Assembly: GCA_963682175.1 (NCBI GenBank)
Contig: OY821775.1
Location: 7,536,501-7,600,500, forward strand
Direction of reading: 5' to 3'
Origin: Triglochin maritima
Lineage: Eukaryota > Streptophyta > Magnoliopsida > Alismatales > Juncaginaceae
DNA length: 64,000 bases
Positions 22,455-35,738 of the stretch are shown here, piece by piece (position 1 is the stretch's first letter; every line of letters begins with the position of its first letter). Under the pieces are notes generated by a model, which saw only the letters and a program-made list of their open reading frames with translations, ran no database searches and was not told the DNA's origin. Both the position numbers and the translations under genes were made by a program.

Positions 22455-25000
22455 TATCTCTTTTTCATCTCTTCTTATATGTGAGTTCGTTTTTTTCCTT
22501 CCTTTTTATTGTTTCTCATCTTTGTCGATTCTTCGTCTCTCTTTTTTATTGTTTAAAATTTGAAGTGATTTTGATGCAATTCAAGGCATCGTGTTGTGAA
22601 TTTGTGATCATTGAATTTGAGGGTTCTTTTGCTCTAGTTTGATTGGTTTTTAGGATCAGATGCGATATAAGTAGGGAAATTAGAATTCCACAACAGTGCA
22701 TTGAGGCTTAATTTGTTCCGCAATAAAATGGAATGGAAGTTTGGGCTTTCCTTTTGATTCCTCACCAAGCCTCTATATTTCTATTTCTTCTCTTCTTAGT
22801 GGGCATTTTTTGTTCTTATGACCCCTGTTGCGAATTGATGTATTTTTTGTTTGAACGTTGCTCTTAGTAATTAGAGTTCTCTGACATGCTTCAAATGTGA
22901 CATGCTGATGGTGCGACTTGAGGTTATCAAGTTGTAATTATCGCATTCGTAGGGGTTTTCTCCGTAGTTGGATTGGCCTAAGGACTGGATAGTGAATTTG
23001 ATATACACGGCCAGTGAATTTCCAGAACAGCTCATTCGGGCTCATTTTGATTGCAAACACCGTACGTTTGACTGAAAAGTTGGTCCCTTTTGTAGCTTTG
23101 AAATGTTGTAATTTTCTGTTAACCTGCTTCTATACTTGATATGTTCAATTCTGTGCTTCTTGATCAAGGTATATGCTTGTCATTCTTGGTAGATAAAAAA
23201 AAAGTAATATATTCTAGAAGAGTTTGTTTCTGTGAGTAGGACCTTCTGGAATAAGCTGTATCTACTGGTTGATATGGCTTTCCTATATCCTCCATCCTTG
23301 TTCTCTCTTTTCGTGAAACCTTCATAATTTAGAACCAACACGAGGTGTTTGATTCCTGCAGGCACATGAAGTGTTCTGTACTTGAAACGATAGACATGGA
23401 TTTTACAGATCTGCCTGTTGGGATCCAGTCCTACAAGTATGGCCACTTATCATCATTAGTTGTACCTTAATTTGATTGCACTTAGGCTAATAGATTGATC
23501 AGAATTGGCAATGTAGTTTTCTTGCAAATGTGTTGTGGGATGAATAATTTTCTATAATTGGTAGGTGTATGGGATTTGTGCTTGACGCAAATATTGCTTT
23601 TATTAAATAAGAAACTCTCTACAACTTATTGCATTCTCTTCAACGATTGTTGCACTAAAAGTCCGTATTATCAGTATAAAAATCAGAGACGGACCTGTCA
23701 ATAAACGAACTAAACAAATTGGCATCCTAAATAGTTGTTTTTTAGCAGTCTAAAGATAAAGAGTATGCATGCAGAGTCACGTTACACAAGTTCTTCCATT
23801 TGAAAGATTTGTTTGACATGTCCTATTTAAACCTATTATAAATCAAAAGAACCATGCAGGTCATACTTAGAAATTCACCAACTCATTCTTGGTGCTGAAA
23901 ACATTTTATGAATTAATTTATGACCATTGTCAAGTTACTCCGTCTTGTAGAACACTTAAGGTCAAGTGTTTGATTCATTAATTAACTTGGATTTTGTTTT
24001 AATATGAAACTTGAAACTTGAAGTGTCTGTTATATGCATTTACTTTAAAAAGGAGTTTGCTGAACGATGGATGTTATATGTGTGGTTGATGAAGTACTTC
24101 CTTTTCTACTTTGTGTTATTTGTCGTTCAGTTTCCATTCTACGAGCACTCGTGTGTGATAAGCCCCCTACTTGTTGTGTTTTTTCGGCTTCCAAATGTTG
24201 AAGACATGGACTACTTACCTCAGAGACTTTCAGTATAAAAAATCATTAGTTAATGTTATATAACATTCAAACTTTTCTTCCATGTACTTGAGTTTTAGAT
24301 GAAAAGAATCCTTAGACAACCCTCACTGTCTATGTATGAATGTTCATTTTTTGCTTTAAAACGATTAATATGTAATTTCAATTCTCATTTTCCCAGATGG
24401 AATTGATGGTACGTGATGTCCTATCAGTTGGCTGTTGATGAAGGTCCAGTCTTCGCTTGTGGTGTTTTATACTATGACAACACCGGTCTCACATTTTAAT
24501 GATGTGTTAACCTTGTGAATTGGCTTAGTTGCTTTTTTTGTGTTTTTGCCTACCATCCAAGAAATGAGTTGGGTAGGAAATAACTGTTAATTCCTCATGT
24601 CTTTGAAAATTTCTTTGGTAAATATACTTTGTAATTGTAGTGTGAAGCCCACACGATTGATCAATGCAACCATGTGTTATGCTCTACATTGAGCGCAGCT
24701 ATTATACTTGCCCTTGTGGTTCGATAAGACATTGAAGAGTGCACAAATTATAATGTTTCATCACTTTAAAACTTGTTTTTGGAGCTGGTGGCGTTGTTTC
24801 TAGTTTGGAGATTTATATATATGGATTAATAACCTTACTCTTTGTTTTCAACAGAAATTGGCTTATCTGTGCCAAGGTGATGCAATCAGATTCTGAGTTT
24901 TGAAGCTGGAGTCTTTTCGTTCGAGTTTGGCATGAAAGGTTTTGTACTTTAAAGCATTGCTCGAGTGCCTTTTGTTAAACGATAACTTATAGTTCCTTTG
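22455..25000 (+). other. Probable alternatively spliced 3' untranslated region of the NFD6-like gene
   Basis: Several acceptor-like sites are followed by short GC-richer segments, for example CCTGCAG at 23356-23362 and CAACAG near 24850. NFD6-like genes often have 3' UTR introns, so the transcript probably extends to about 25 kb. No other protein gene is supported here. Confidence 0.4.
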
Positions 25001-26363
25001 GACCTTGAAATGGTAATATCATTCTTCTGTTTAATAAGAGTTTAACCAAAGTTTGAGGATTACTTTTTTGTATGTCCAAAGGCTTCACTTGTTTCATCTA
25101 TTAATGATTCGGTGATTTTTTCCTCCAATTTTGAGACTTTCGTGATAGGAATTGCGGTTCATTCCAATCCCATTTTTTTATTTTTTTTATAAGATTTGGC
25201 AACGAGGTAGTCTATAAAATACTTGATTTAATTGGTGTACTATGGAAATTGATCTAACCAAATCACTCATTCATTTGTCTTACTGGGTTTGATACGATTG
25301 TGGTTCAATTTGTGATTTAAAAAAATCTTCAACCCAAATTAAACCGTACACCACTGCTACCGTAATTCACATGTAGAAAGGAATGGAGAGTTGACAACCA
25401 AGAAATTGGGGAAGATTTATTTGAGAAGCTGTCTTGATTGAGTAGGAGTCAGAGTGGTTTTTCGTTTGAGTGTTTAGAGTCTTTGTTTTGACGTTTGTAA
25501 TGCTGTATTGGAGAGCATAAGCGTAAGGATGGGTTGTAGGATGCAGAAATTTAATGGACATCGACAGATGCAGTAAGCAATTCCCCGCTGTCACGGAAGC
25601 ATCGTGAAGGTTTCTAGGTGGGATTTATTTAATCTCTTTGTCTCGTTGTTGTTTTTTTGGATATAAGATTACTTCCTGTTATATCTTCTCCGAAATGCAT
25701 AGAATCATGCGTTTTATTTATTAGTGCTTAGGTGTGAAACTTCTTGAAATATACTTACAAGGTCTTACCTGAGTTTATGTTTGTTCTTCCTGGAACCATA
25801 TTTGCATTTCTCTTAAGCTGAAGTCGTTCACTTATCTTCAGTCGGAAGTTGTATGAACTAAGATCCGCCTGCCCCCATGACTACCATTCCTAGTCTAAAC
25901 ATAAGAAACGAAAGTAAAAAAGAAAAAGAAAAAAACTCATTAATGAAATCAGTTAACATTTGTTTTCCTTACCGACGCACGGCGAAAGACAGAAATAGAC
26001 CAGGTAAGCCCTTCATTGCGTTAGACAGTATTCTTTTTTAAGTGGGCCTACCTTTAGGTACAACCATAACAACTTCGATACTCTTCTGCTCCTGTAGTTG
26101 CGATCTTGCTTAGCTCCTCACAAACTCCCACTTCTGACCGAATTCGAGGAATCATCGTATCACAATTGCCCGTGAAACAGAACTCATTTCTACGTGGAGA
26201 ACAAGGAGGAACGAACATACATGGAACAATTGGAGAGCTCAAGAAAAGAATAACATGTATGTCTTTTTAAAAATCAATTTTTGGGTTAAAGCAATCTCCT
26301 TCGCAACGACAACAGATTAGTGTCGTAGGTGAAACCATATTCTGTTGTAGTGTCCCTTTATAG
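25001..26363. other. Intergenic spacer
   Basis: No supported gene, RNA or element ends. Confidence 0.4.
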
Positions 26364-26500
26364 TTGGTCATGGATCTTTTCGCTCAAAGTATGATTTGTG
26401 TCTATTTGAAGAGACTTGTGGATAGTTCCTTTATTTTCTTGTTCCTACATGTCGGTGACATGTTAATCATAGTCAAGGACAAGCCTGAAATGCAGGTCAC
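26364..26500 (+). pseudogene. Ty1/copia reverse transcriptase scrap
   Basis: The frame encodes CVYLKRLVDSSFIFLFLHVG followed by DMLII. This resembles the copia reverse transcriptase block around the YVDDML active site, with the first catalytic Asp replaced (HVGDML). The rest of the element is not recognisable. Confidence 0.6.
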
Positions 26501-29500
26501 ATGTGCACCAATTGACCTGGATCCAAGTTTAGGTCGATCATCACAAAACAAATAATTTAATAGAGTCTTGCTCCGATGATCAAAGGATTACTCTTTTAAT
26601 TATCTTGGTTTAGTGACATGGGTTACCAATTGCGGATAAATGTATATAAACTAACATGTTGTGATATGGGTTCACGCACACTCTTGGTTTAGTGACATGG
26701 GTTACCAATTACGCACACTTTTGCATTTAAATAGAAAATCATAGTTTCGCTCCTTTTTCTTGATATAAATGTATATAAACTTTTCATGTATACTAATTAT
26801 CCATCATTGGTCCTTAGAACGCAACTACTCGTGTTGTGATACCTGAAGTTTGCTTCTACCTAAGGAAATCTAAGGATTTGTTCGGAAACGCTACTTGGAC
26901 CTGATAGATTCGATCTGATTCTAATGGGACAAATTGGTTTTTGGACGTGAAAGAAGATATTAATTTATGTGAGACCTATGATAGAATTCAGAAGTTTTTA
27001 CCATTAGTTCCGAGATCATGCAAACCCAATACAAATTTGGGTTGAGGGAGTATATTACCCTGGGAGTTGGACACACAACCTTTCTTTTGTAACCAGAGGG
27101 AACTCCTCACCACGCCGCCGCTTTGCAACCCTGAATGGAGACTGAAACCTCAGAGTGCCACAGAATTTTGAGTTAGGATCCGTTGTTGCGTATATGTATT
27201 AAATTTTGCTAGTATTACTTTCAGCATGTAATACATATTTGTGTGTATAAGATAATTACTTTTAAAGTATGAATGAATGCAAAATATGAAATGTTTTATT
27301 TGACATAGAAAACAGGAACACACAAATTTGAAGAAAAATCTGGTGCATAAGATCCGACATGTTTTGAAGTTTTAGGAAAAACAAGTTATTTGGTTGTCAA
27401 ACTTGTCATGCTTTGCATACCAGAGTTTCTGGGAGAAACTATCTTAACCGACGTGGTGCACAGTAGCACCCTTAAAGATCTCCACGAAATAATGCTTTAC
27501 GTACAATAATGCACTCGTACCCAGCATACTTGCATTTCACGAATCAAGCTTAAAAATATTGTTGTTGCATATCTCGGGACAAGTGTTCGTTTGTCAACGG
27601 GCGGCTGACAGTGTATTCCATTGGGGAACATCACTATACTTCGTCGTCTCCCAAACTCAAACTTAACACTGCAATTACAGGTATCCCACCTTTGGTCAAT
27701 CCTTAGACTTCACTTGGACGGCCAGGATTGCTCCCGATCGTACGGTGAAAACACGTGGATGGTTGGGTACAGTTTTGACCGTAGAATAGTGTGGAAGTCA
27801 GCACATGTGGGGGTTACTTGGTAAAGAAAGATACTACACTTGATTAACGATTTAAACCTGTGATTGCTGATTAGGTCACAGGGATTTGTTGGGTGTGATT
27901 ATGTAATTGCGAATTCACGTTACGAGCCAGGCTGTTTAAGTTTAACTGGTGCATGCTTTTGCATGTGTGGTGTCTATTTCGAGGTGTGTCCATGTGGTTG
28001 TGGGTGGTTCTTTTGTGATTATACGAGCTTTTATATTCTGCTTTGGTTCATGTGATTAGTTAGGAAATGCAGTAAGTTGCAGTGGTTTCCATCTTTTGAG
28101 GATGTATATATTAGATTTTTTATGGTGGTAGAATGATTTAAGCAATGGATATATAGTTTGGTTCTTGGGGAGCGTACACTTGTTGGAGACCAATATGGGG
28201 GGAAAAGCGAGTGTATACACAAGGACACAGTAAAAACAAGCTATGAGCTGGTTTTACTTTGCCGTAATAGCTAGACCTATTCCTTTGGAAAGTAGATTAA
28301 ATTGGGAGTAAAGGCACTGTAGATGATAAGGAAGAGATGAACGACTAAAATGATTTGCCATTTTGCCTCCATTTCATAAATTTAATCTACCATGTATACA
28401 TTGTGGTCACATGAGTAACATTATGACAATTAATTATCTTCAATGTGAAAAGGTTCCAGGAATGTCAAGGTCCACATGCACTTACATTCAAGCTTTTGTT
28501 TATTTTAAGGGAATTAAATATATAGGATTTTTGCTTGAGTGCATTTCAAAAAGATATTAGATATTTGTACATGTGAAGTTAGAATTTAACGTGATACACT
28601 GGCCAATCAATAAAATTATCTTGGTGTAGAGGCTAACATGTGAATCCCACTTCCTTAATTAAATATGTGAAATTTTATGACAAAATAATGCAAATTTGCG
28701 TCCAAATCCAAACAAAAACATTAAATTTGATTCACATCATTACACTTTTTAAACTTGTTGATTGCTGAATTACAATAAAATAATTGAATTGCACTTTCAC
28801 ATTTGAAGCCAATCTTGTTTTCTAATGTTTTGTTTTTATTGAATTTATATCTTGATATCGATTGTAGTGTTTGATTATTGATCAAATTTGTTTTCAGTTT
28901 TATTAATGATATAAGCAATAAACCCATGTCTTAATTCCTAACCCAAAGGTTGCATTCTTCTCCTCCACCTCCAACTAGGGTTCGTCCCCGTTCGATCGAT
29001 TGTTGGATCGATGTAATGGATTAGTGTGCTCGGCTAATGAAGTAATGATGAATGCATGTGAGATTCGACGCAAATTGATACCTCTAATTTACAGAGAATA
29101 TCTGTAATTTAGAGATGAACACCACGACTTTTATAAAGTTGATAATGTTGCCTTGTTGCTGCAATCACCAAATAGACTATTAATCAATACGAATGGATTA
29201 TTAAATTCACTTAGAAATTCAATTGCAAAAAATGGAATATTATTTAATCCTAAAGGGAGTTTAGAACTTTAGATTGTAGGGTAATTTTATTCTAATTCAA
29301 CAAGTTAAAAAAGTTTAAGGACGTAAATTGAATTTAATATTTTTGTTTGAGTTTGGATGCAAATTAAGTATTAATTTATTATAGAATTAATAGATTTCTT
29401 AAAGAAAATGGGAACCACATATTAACATGTGCACCAATCGCAAGCATAGCACATCAAATTCTTACTTCTTACGTACAAATATCCAATATCATTGTTTTAA

Positions 29501-29879
29501 AAGTGCGCCCAATTGACGAGGACAAACCATTAATAAGGAATATCAAGATCTATTAACAGTGACAGCTAGCTCCGATTTCGTCATTCAAACTTCTAAAATT
29601 GTATTGTATTTTGAGATTGATGTGAATTATGTTATCAGACAAAAATGTCGATTGATAATGCTATAATGTCAATTGATAATGCTATAATTTAGAAGTCAAT
29701 TGACGATGGGTTATGGAAAATCGAATACTAAATTAACTAATATATAATCAATATTTGCATATTGCATGCTTATTAGCTTTTCAGGCTAGGCTGTTAGGAA
29801 GTCCACCCTCGACGCAGGGAGTTTCTTCAACTCTCAAGTCTCAACCCTAGGTAATAAATGTAGACACCAATGTGATCAA

Positions 29880-29888
<9 letters not shown>
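26501..29888. other. Intergenic spacer
   Basis: AT-rich sequence with only short chance frames. A near-duplicate phrase (CTCTTGGTTTAGTGACATGG) occurs twice near 26605-26710. No gene is supported. Confidence 0.4.

Positions 29889-29951
<63 letters not shown>
29889..29951. repeat. (TA)n microsatellite
   Basis: About 31 TA units, preceded by a short TG run. Confidence 0.95.
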
Positions 29952-29958
<7 letters not shown>

Positions 29959-32509
29959 TAAAAGGTCTGTTTGGGACCCCAATCCCTTTCGATCTCATTA
30001 GGATTTTTGTATCTCATTAATTAGAATATCACTATTTCAATACTCCCCATAGATGACCACTCTCAAAACCCATAAAATTGTGCGTCCAATGCAATGTGTC
30101 CCAAGAGAGGTATATACGACTTTGTGCAACAAATAACACCAACGAAATAATGCTACAAAGAACTGAGAAGTAATAATGTGCATGATTGGTGGTCATTGTT
30201 ATGTATGAATGGAATAGAGACGAAATAAATCAAGAAAATACTTATTGATATTTCCACGAATTAAGTAGTGAAGCAACCCATACCCATGCATAGATATATT
30301 AATTTGTAACCACCACCAGGTCCACCACCATATACTACTACGGCTACAAGACCAGACCGGGTTCGGCCTTTATGTACAGTGACCAGCCGACACCCGGCCT
30401 GACACGGCCACGTGAATGCTGAACCGGTGGTAGTAATTGTGCCCTCCAAAAGTTATTCTTATCTTCCGTTCCAACCAAAGGTCGATGAAACAAACAAGGA
30501 GAGAGAGAGAGAGACCCACATGTGTGTGGGTGCTAATCAATATGGAAATCCAACTGGTGTTGTCGCAAATTTCAAGTGCTGCACTGCAGGTATATGACTT
30601 AGAACTAGAAGGCGATTAATTTCACACTTAATTTGATTGTTGGAAATTCATGGGTTTTGAAGATGATTGAAAAATAGTTTAACTGATTATCTTGAGGTTT
30701 ATCGATCAAATATCGCAGGTGTAGTCACAGTAACCGCGAATAACTAACGCTTATTCTCTTCTTTCTTCTGGAGCTTACGTGTACTCATATTCGTTGTGTA
30801 TTAATAAAAAAGTTAACAAATTCTAAAATTTGAGAAAGGAGATTCGTTTTCTAATTCGTTTTTCATGTTTCGGTTGGTTCAGTTTTTTATTTATTTTAGA
30901 GACATTTTTCAGTTGGTTTATTATGATGAGAAATACATGTCGGACCACTTATCATATTTTGTTGTGTGTCATTGATATCACAAATCACACCAAAGTAGAT
31001 AGGATAGTAAAATAGGCGTACATTATAACTCCACCAACTATTTCCCCGTTGATATCTAGAATATGAATTATGAAGATTTCTGGTCCTGAAAGGTTTCGGA
31101 GAAAAAACATTTGAATGTAATCTTAAATCTTTGTGTGAAACCCTTTGACTTTGAGGATGACTATGGGACCTAAGGACCAATTATCCTTATTAGCTGCCTA
31201 AGTAATCTACAAATTAAGTGGGCATTTCTCAAGACAATACTCAATAGTTGACTTACTACTTAGGTTTCAATTTTCTATTTGTTTCGGAAAACTTTATTGT
31301 TGGTCAATACAGCCTTAATTTGTTGTCTTTGAGCTGAAGCTGTTTTGAAGCCATTCAAGCCAATTTTCTTGTTACATAGTCAAACTGAAATATTAATTAG
31401 TTGATTGACAACAGTAGTTAACACTTTGAGATTGATCATCAATATAATTTGACTTCAAATGCATTACATACAACAAAATATATAATATTACAAACCTTGA
31501 AACCTTATCATATTTCATCAGCACTTCAGACTAGCTAAGGTTATGTTTATTTGGGATTCTCAGACATAACACTCTTTACGCATCATTACAAAAAAGTTAG
31601 TGATTCCTCCTAGCTACCATTAACATCTAATTTATTTACGACATTCTTAACACTTATTTACCTAGTGTTGGTTTTCAAATGACCAATTACACATTCCTTC
31701 GAAATTTAAGACGACCATCAGAATAAGATAGTTTTCACATTTCCCACTCCAATGTATGATTTCTTAATTAAGAACGCACTTCTGAAAGAGTGAAGAAGTA
31801 ATCGATAACCAGTCACCGCGCCAGGAGAAAACCAGACGATATCATCGAGCTAGGGTCCTATAGAACGAACCAAATGTTATATGATCTTACACTAGCAATT
31901 TTCACAGGAACATTATTGTATGTTTCTACCGTAATTAAGAACAAAAGACGACCACTCGCAAGTTGTTCACTTGCCAGTCTAGTGTTGGTTGCCATGCAAA
32001 TTGTAATCCCAACACACCCCTTCCCAACATGATTGCAACTCGATCCTCCCAACCGTACGCTGCGACCCATGCATGCACGCTTCCTTCCGAAGTCTCAATG
32101 CCAAATATGAAAAAACAAACACAAAATCTCCCTACCAATCCCACTTCTCAAACAAACTTATACTATTATCTTCAAAAAAAATCTCATACCAAGTGTTACC
32201 CTTTCAATCGTGTGTCATGTTCATGTACTATCGTATCAAACATTTATGTACGTAGTTGTGTCAAAATTTCATATTATCGTGTTAAACACAATTTGAAGAA
32301 TATTCATCATGTTTAGATTGAAATAATTAATTGACATGTTAAATTAATATTTTTCTTTCTAAATGATATTTTAATTTATAATTATTAAGTAAAAATAATT
32401 GATCATATAACAAAAAATATTAAGCATGCAATTTCGTGTATCAATTAATTTTATGTGTGTATCTTCATAAATCATCATGATAATAAATACTCAACTACCT
32501 AAAAAAAGG
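29952..32509. other. Intergenic spacer
   Basis: No supported gene. A short GA microsatellite lies near 30500. A few frames of 60-117 codons lack recognisable motifs and overlap on both strands. Confidence 0.4.
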
Positions 32510-32604
32510 GAACTACTAAACGTCGCCCCAAAACTACTTAAATCGCCCCTTGAAATTACCAAATTGCCTTAACAATATATTTAATACTCATATCGTCCCG
32601 TGTC

Positions 32605-32692
32605 TATAAATTAGGCCTACGGTCTTGTATATTCATAATTTATCAGTAAAAACACCACGAAAATGTCTGGCGAGAGTGATGCATCCGGTGAG
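32605..32692 (+). pseudogene. Promoter and first-exon remnant of the element's own gene
   Basis: TATAAATTA at 32605 is followed about 60 bases later by ATG at 32663 encoding MSGESDASGE and then GTAAGC, a good donor. The downstream sequence (DDAVLNHPLKNGRRVMVST) is open for only about 35 codons before stops, so the gene is cut short. The protein family is not recognised. Confidence 0.45.
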
Positions 32693-32726
32693 GTAAGCCT
32701 GGCGCGGGGCAAATTTTAAATACATC

Positions 32727-33024
32727 CGTGGATGACGCGGTGCTGAATCATCCTCTAAAGAACGGAAGACGTGTAATGGTATCGACTTGTCTTTCCCTCC
32801 ACTGTGACCCGATGACTATTAATTGAAATTTTAAATACAAATTTGTTAAACTAAATTATCACAATTGTTAAACTAAATCAAAATTTGTTAAACTAAATTA
32901 AAACAATTGTTAAACTAAATCAAAAATTGTTAAAACTAAATATCACATATGTTAAACTTAATAAGAATTTGTTAAATTAAATTTTCAGATTTATCACAAT
33001 TTATTAAAGTAATTATCAGATTTA
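32727..33024 (+). repeat. 298-bp direct repeat, left copy
   Basis: Nearly identical to 35419-35716; I see one difference (T/C near the end). It contains a short open frame and then an imperfect array of TTGTTAAACTAAAT units. Confidence 0.95.
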
Positions 33025-33226
33025 TCAAGAACCCGGAGGTCCCTAATATCTCAGGGAGACTAGATGGGCAACAACGTTCAGACTGAAACGGTCTTAAACA
33101 TCGAGGACCACTAATATATAGGAAATCAAGAACTCGTAGGTTCCTAAAATCTCAGGGAGACTAGATGGGCAACGACATTCAGGTCATAACGGTCTTAAAC
33201 GGTTTCCTCTCCTTAATACGTCCGAA
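33025..33226 (+). repeat. 101-bp tandem duplication
   Basis: The phrase CTCAGGGAGACTAGATGGGC occurs at 33050 and again 101 bases later, with GAAC(C/T)CG(G/T)AGGT(C/T)CCTAA before it and ACGGTCTTAAAC after it in both copies. The two units are moderately diverged. Confidence 0.8.
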
Positions 33227-33365
33227 AATCCTAGGGACCAATGTCTAATTGATTTTATTAAGGCTCTTTAATTAAGTGATTTCTGTGCCAAGGAAAGGGT
33301 GATGAAATCCCCCACCTCATCTCCTATAGGTGACTGCCCCCTAAGTGTTTTTTATACCTTAATCT

Positions 33366-35404
33366 TGTTAGGATCTATGGCCCTCTAATCGATAGAAAAA
33401 TGCGGAATTAAAAAATACTAATCGAAGGATTAAGGAAGAGACAATTGCAAACCACAAATTCGTCGACACCGGAGTTTAGAGAGGTTCGGCACCCACACCC
33501 GGGTCCTAGTCCTCGTCGCAAGCCTCGCTCGATCCCCCGAGCCTCGCTTACGGTTCCACTAACCGATCTCCGTTCCGAGCCGAGACCAACGCCGTTTACA
33601 ACACCGAGCCTCGTGAACAACCTCGTCTCGCTCGTGTCTCCTCTCACAACCCGAGAGGGAGCTTCCTCGAAGCTTTACAACTTGGTGATTCTTGAATAAG
33701 GAATTGGAATCACAATCTAACTAACACTCTATACTTGAGCACACTTGGATATGATATGGAATTGGATATGCAAGTGGTGAAGTTTAGGCTTGAGTGTTGT
33801 GGATTGAGAGCTTGAAGATGGAGAGGATTTGACTTTGAGTATTAGATAGATAGGAAGTGTTCAAGATCTCCAAAGCAACCAAATGAGGTCCTATTTATAA
33901 GCCTTCAAGCTCATCTAGCCGTTTGGGAGTTGGTGGGGAATGGACCAATGAGAAAGCAAGATGTGACTTAAGCTCGGCCAGAAATTGAGACAAATTCGGT
34001 CGACCGTTATCCACACGGTAGTCCGAAACATTGGTCTGAACAAAGAACTCGATTGACCGATTATGTATCAGATCACCGTTCACCAACCTCCAGTAGCTTT
34101 TATCTATTTAGCCCTAATTAAATTCGGTTCACCGAAGTCCATTCGGTTCACCGTTCCAAGGTGGACAGTAGAATTGATTGGGCTCTGATCTACTCAAGTT
34201 CGGTTGACCGTGTATACTTCAGTATACCGAAGTAGCGCGGGAATTGCGCTGACAAAGCGTGGGAGATTGGTTTACCAATAACGGTCAACTTAAATAGTTG
34301 TTGGTCTCCTAAAGCAATATGATTCGGTTGACCGAATGAAGTTCGGTGTACCGAATATGGATAAGTCAATTTGGCTTTAGGTCAAGATTTAAATACGACC
34401 GTTGGAGCAAAGTCCAAAACCGGTCCAGGCTAATTCGGTCTACCGAAGGCGGTTCGGTATACCGAGGTGGTTATTCCAGGGAACACCTAAAGGATTCTAC
34501 ACGGTTGACCGCAAGGTGTTCGGTGGACCGAACTCTACAAGATTCGGTTTACCGAGAAGGGGTCGGTTAACCGTGGGGATACAGGACAGAATCCTAATGT
34601 GCTCAAGTTTACATTAATCCTTAGGACTCAAATTATACTACATTACATATTGCTCCAAAGCTTGATTACATGTCTTGAGTCTTTATCTTCTTGTCCTCAA
34701 GCTCCTTAGCTTGATTCTTCATCAACCTATTAAGAATATCGCAAGTACACAAATATATATGCAATGCATGTATTCATGTTTGCTTACTTTGATTGTCTAG
34801 GTTGATTGATTAAATATAGATTAAGATTAGATTACTTAATCATCAAAACTAAATAAAGATTAATGCTAAAAAACCAACAATCTCCCCCTTTTTGATGATG
34901 GCAAATCTATATCTTAATATTTTGAGTTCAATTGTATTTCTCCCCTTTCTATATGTTTTGTTTCTTAACATATATGTAATCTATGCATTTACAAGATTTC
35001 TCCCCCTAACAACATGCATAGTTTATTTAAAATTGAAGCTCATCTTAATTCTTCTCCCCCTTTGACATCAATCAAAAAGCAAACATTAAGCATTTGATGC
35101 AAAGGTAAGAGATATCTAACTCTCCCCCTTAATTATATGATTTTGTACTTTAAGGCTCCCCCTATCAATTAGGCTAAATAGCAACAATGAGTATTAACCA
35201 TTAAGTGCATTTCTATTCTCCCTCTTAGCCTATTTAACATCCATTTTACAAGTTTACATTTATGATTATGGATGTGGTATATGATATGCAATGAATAGGG
35301 TATAAGATATGCAATGAATTATATCATAAGATATGTCTATTAAGCTCTAAAATTTAGATAGAATCAATCAAAATTAAATAAAGATTAATGCTAAAAAGCC
35401 AACA
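33366..35404 (-). mobile_element. Internally deleted SIRE-like Ty1/copia retrotransposon
   Basis: On the - strand, the 3' LTR runs from TGTTGG at 34879 to CCTAACA at 33366 (1514 bp). It is preceded by a polypurine tract AAAAAGGGGGAGAT (34880-34893) and about 470 bases of 3' internal sequence. About 40 bases of a 5' LTR start (TGTTGGCTTTTTAGCATTAA) are visible at 35404-35364, so most of the 5' LTR and all gag-pol are missing. The LTR shares the ACCCGGGT block (near 33497-33510) with the solo LTRs at 8.6 and 18.2 kb and has the CGGTNNACCG array at 33997-34573. No matching target duplication was found (AATCT left, GATAT right). Confidence 0.75.
34880..35230 (-). other. Multiple polypurine tracts upstream of the 3' LTR
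   Basis: On the + strand CTCCCC-type pyrimidine blocks recur at about 34883, 34940, 35001, 35054, 35122 and 35157, with CTCCCTCTT near 35219. On the element's strand these are purine tracts such as AAGGGGGAGA. Repeated polypurine tracts before the 3' LTR are a known hallmark of the Sirevirus lineage of Ty1/copia. Confidence 0.7.
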
Positions 35405-35418
35405 GATATCCCTGTCTA

Positions 35419-35716
35419 CGTGGATGACGCGGTGCTGAATCATCCTCTAAAGAACGGAAGACGTGTAATGGTATCGACTTGTCTTTCCCTCCACTGTGAC
35501 CCGATGACTATTAATTGAAATTTTAAATACAAATTTGTTAAACTAAATTATCACAATTGTTAAACTAAATCAAAATTTGTTAAACTAAATTAAAACAATT
35601 GTTAAACTAAATCAAAAATTGTTAAAACTAAATATCACATATGTTAAACTTAATAAGAATTTGTTAAATTAAATTTTCAGATTTATCACAATTTATTAAA
35701 GCAATTATCAGATTTA
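35419..35716 (+). repeat. 298-bp direct repeat, right copy
   Basis: Copy of 32727-33024. Here the open frame extends a few codons further left (DIPVYVDDAVLNHPLK) up to the LTR border at 35404, so this copy may be closer to the original arrangement. Confidence 0.95.
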
Positions 35717-35738
35717 ATAAATAAATAAAAAAATTTGT

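Noticed and set aside
31858..32316. Overlapping open frames on both strands near 32 kb
   Set aside because: No domain, no splice context, and comparable length on both strands; treated as chance.
33445..33699. Possible protein gene in the 33.4-33.7 kb GC-rich stretch
   Set aside because: The stretch is the R/U5 part of the SIRE-like LTR, homologous to 9.8-10.0 and 19.3-19.6 kb, and frames are open on both strands.
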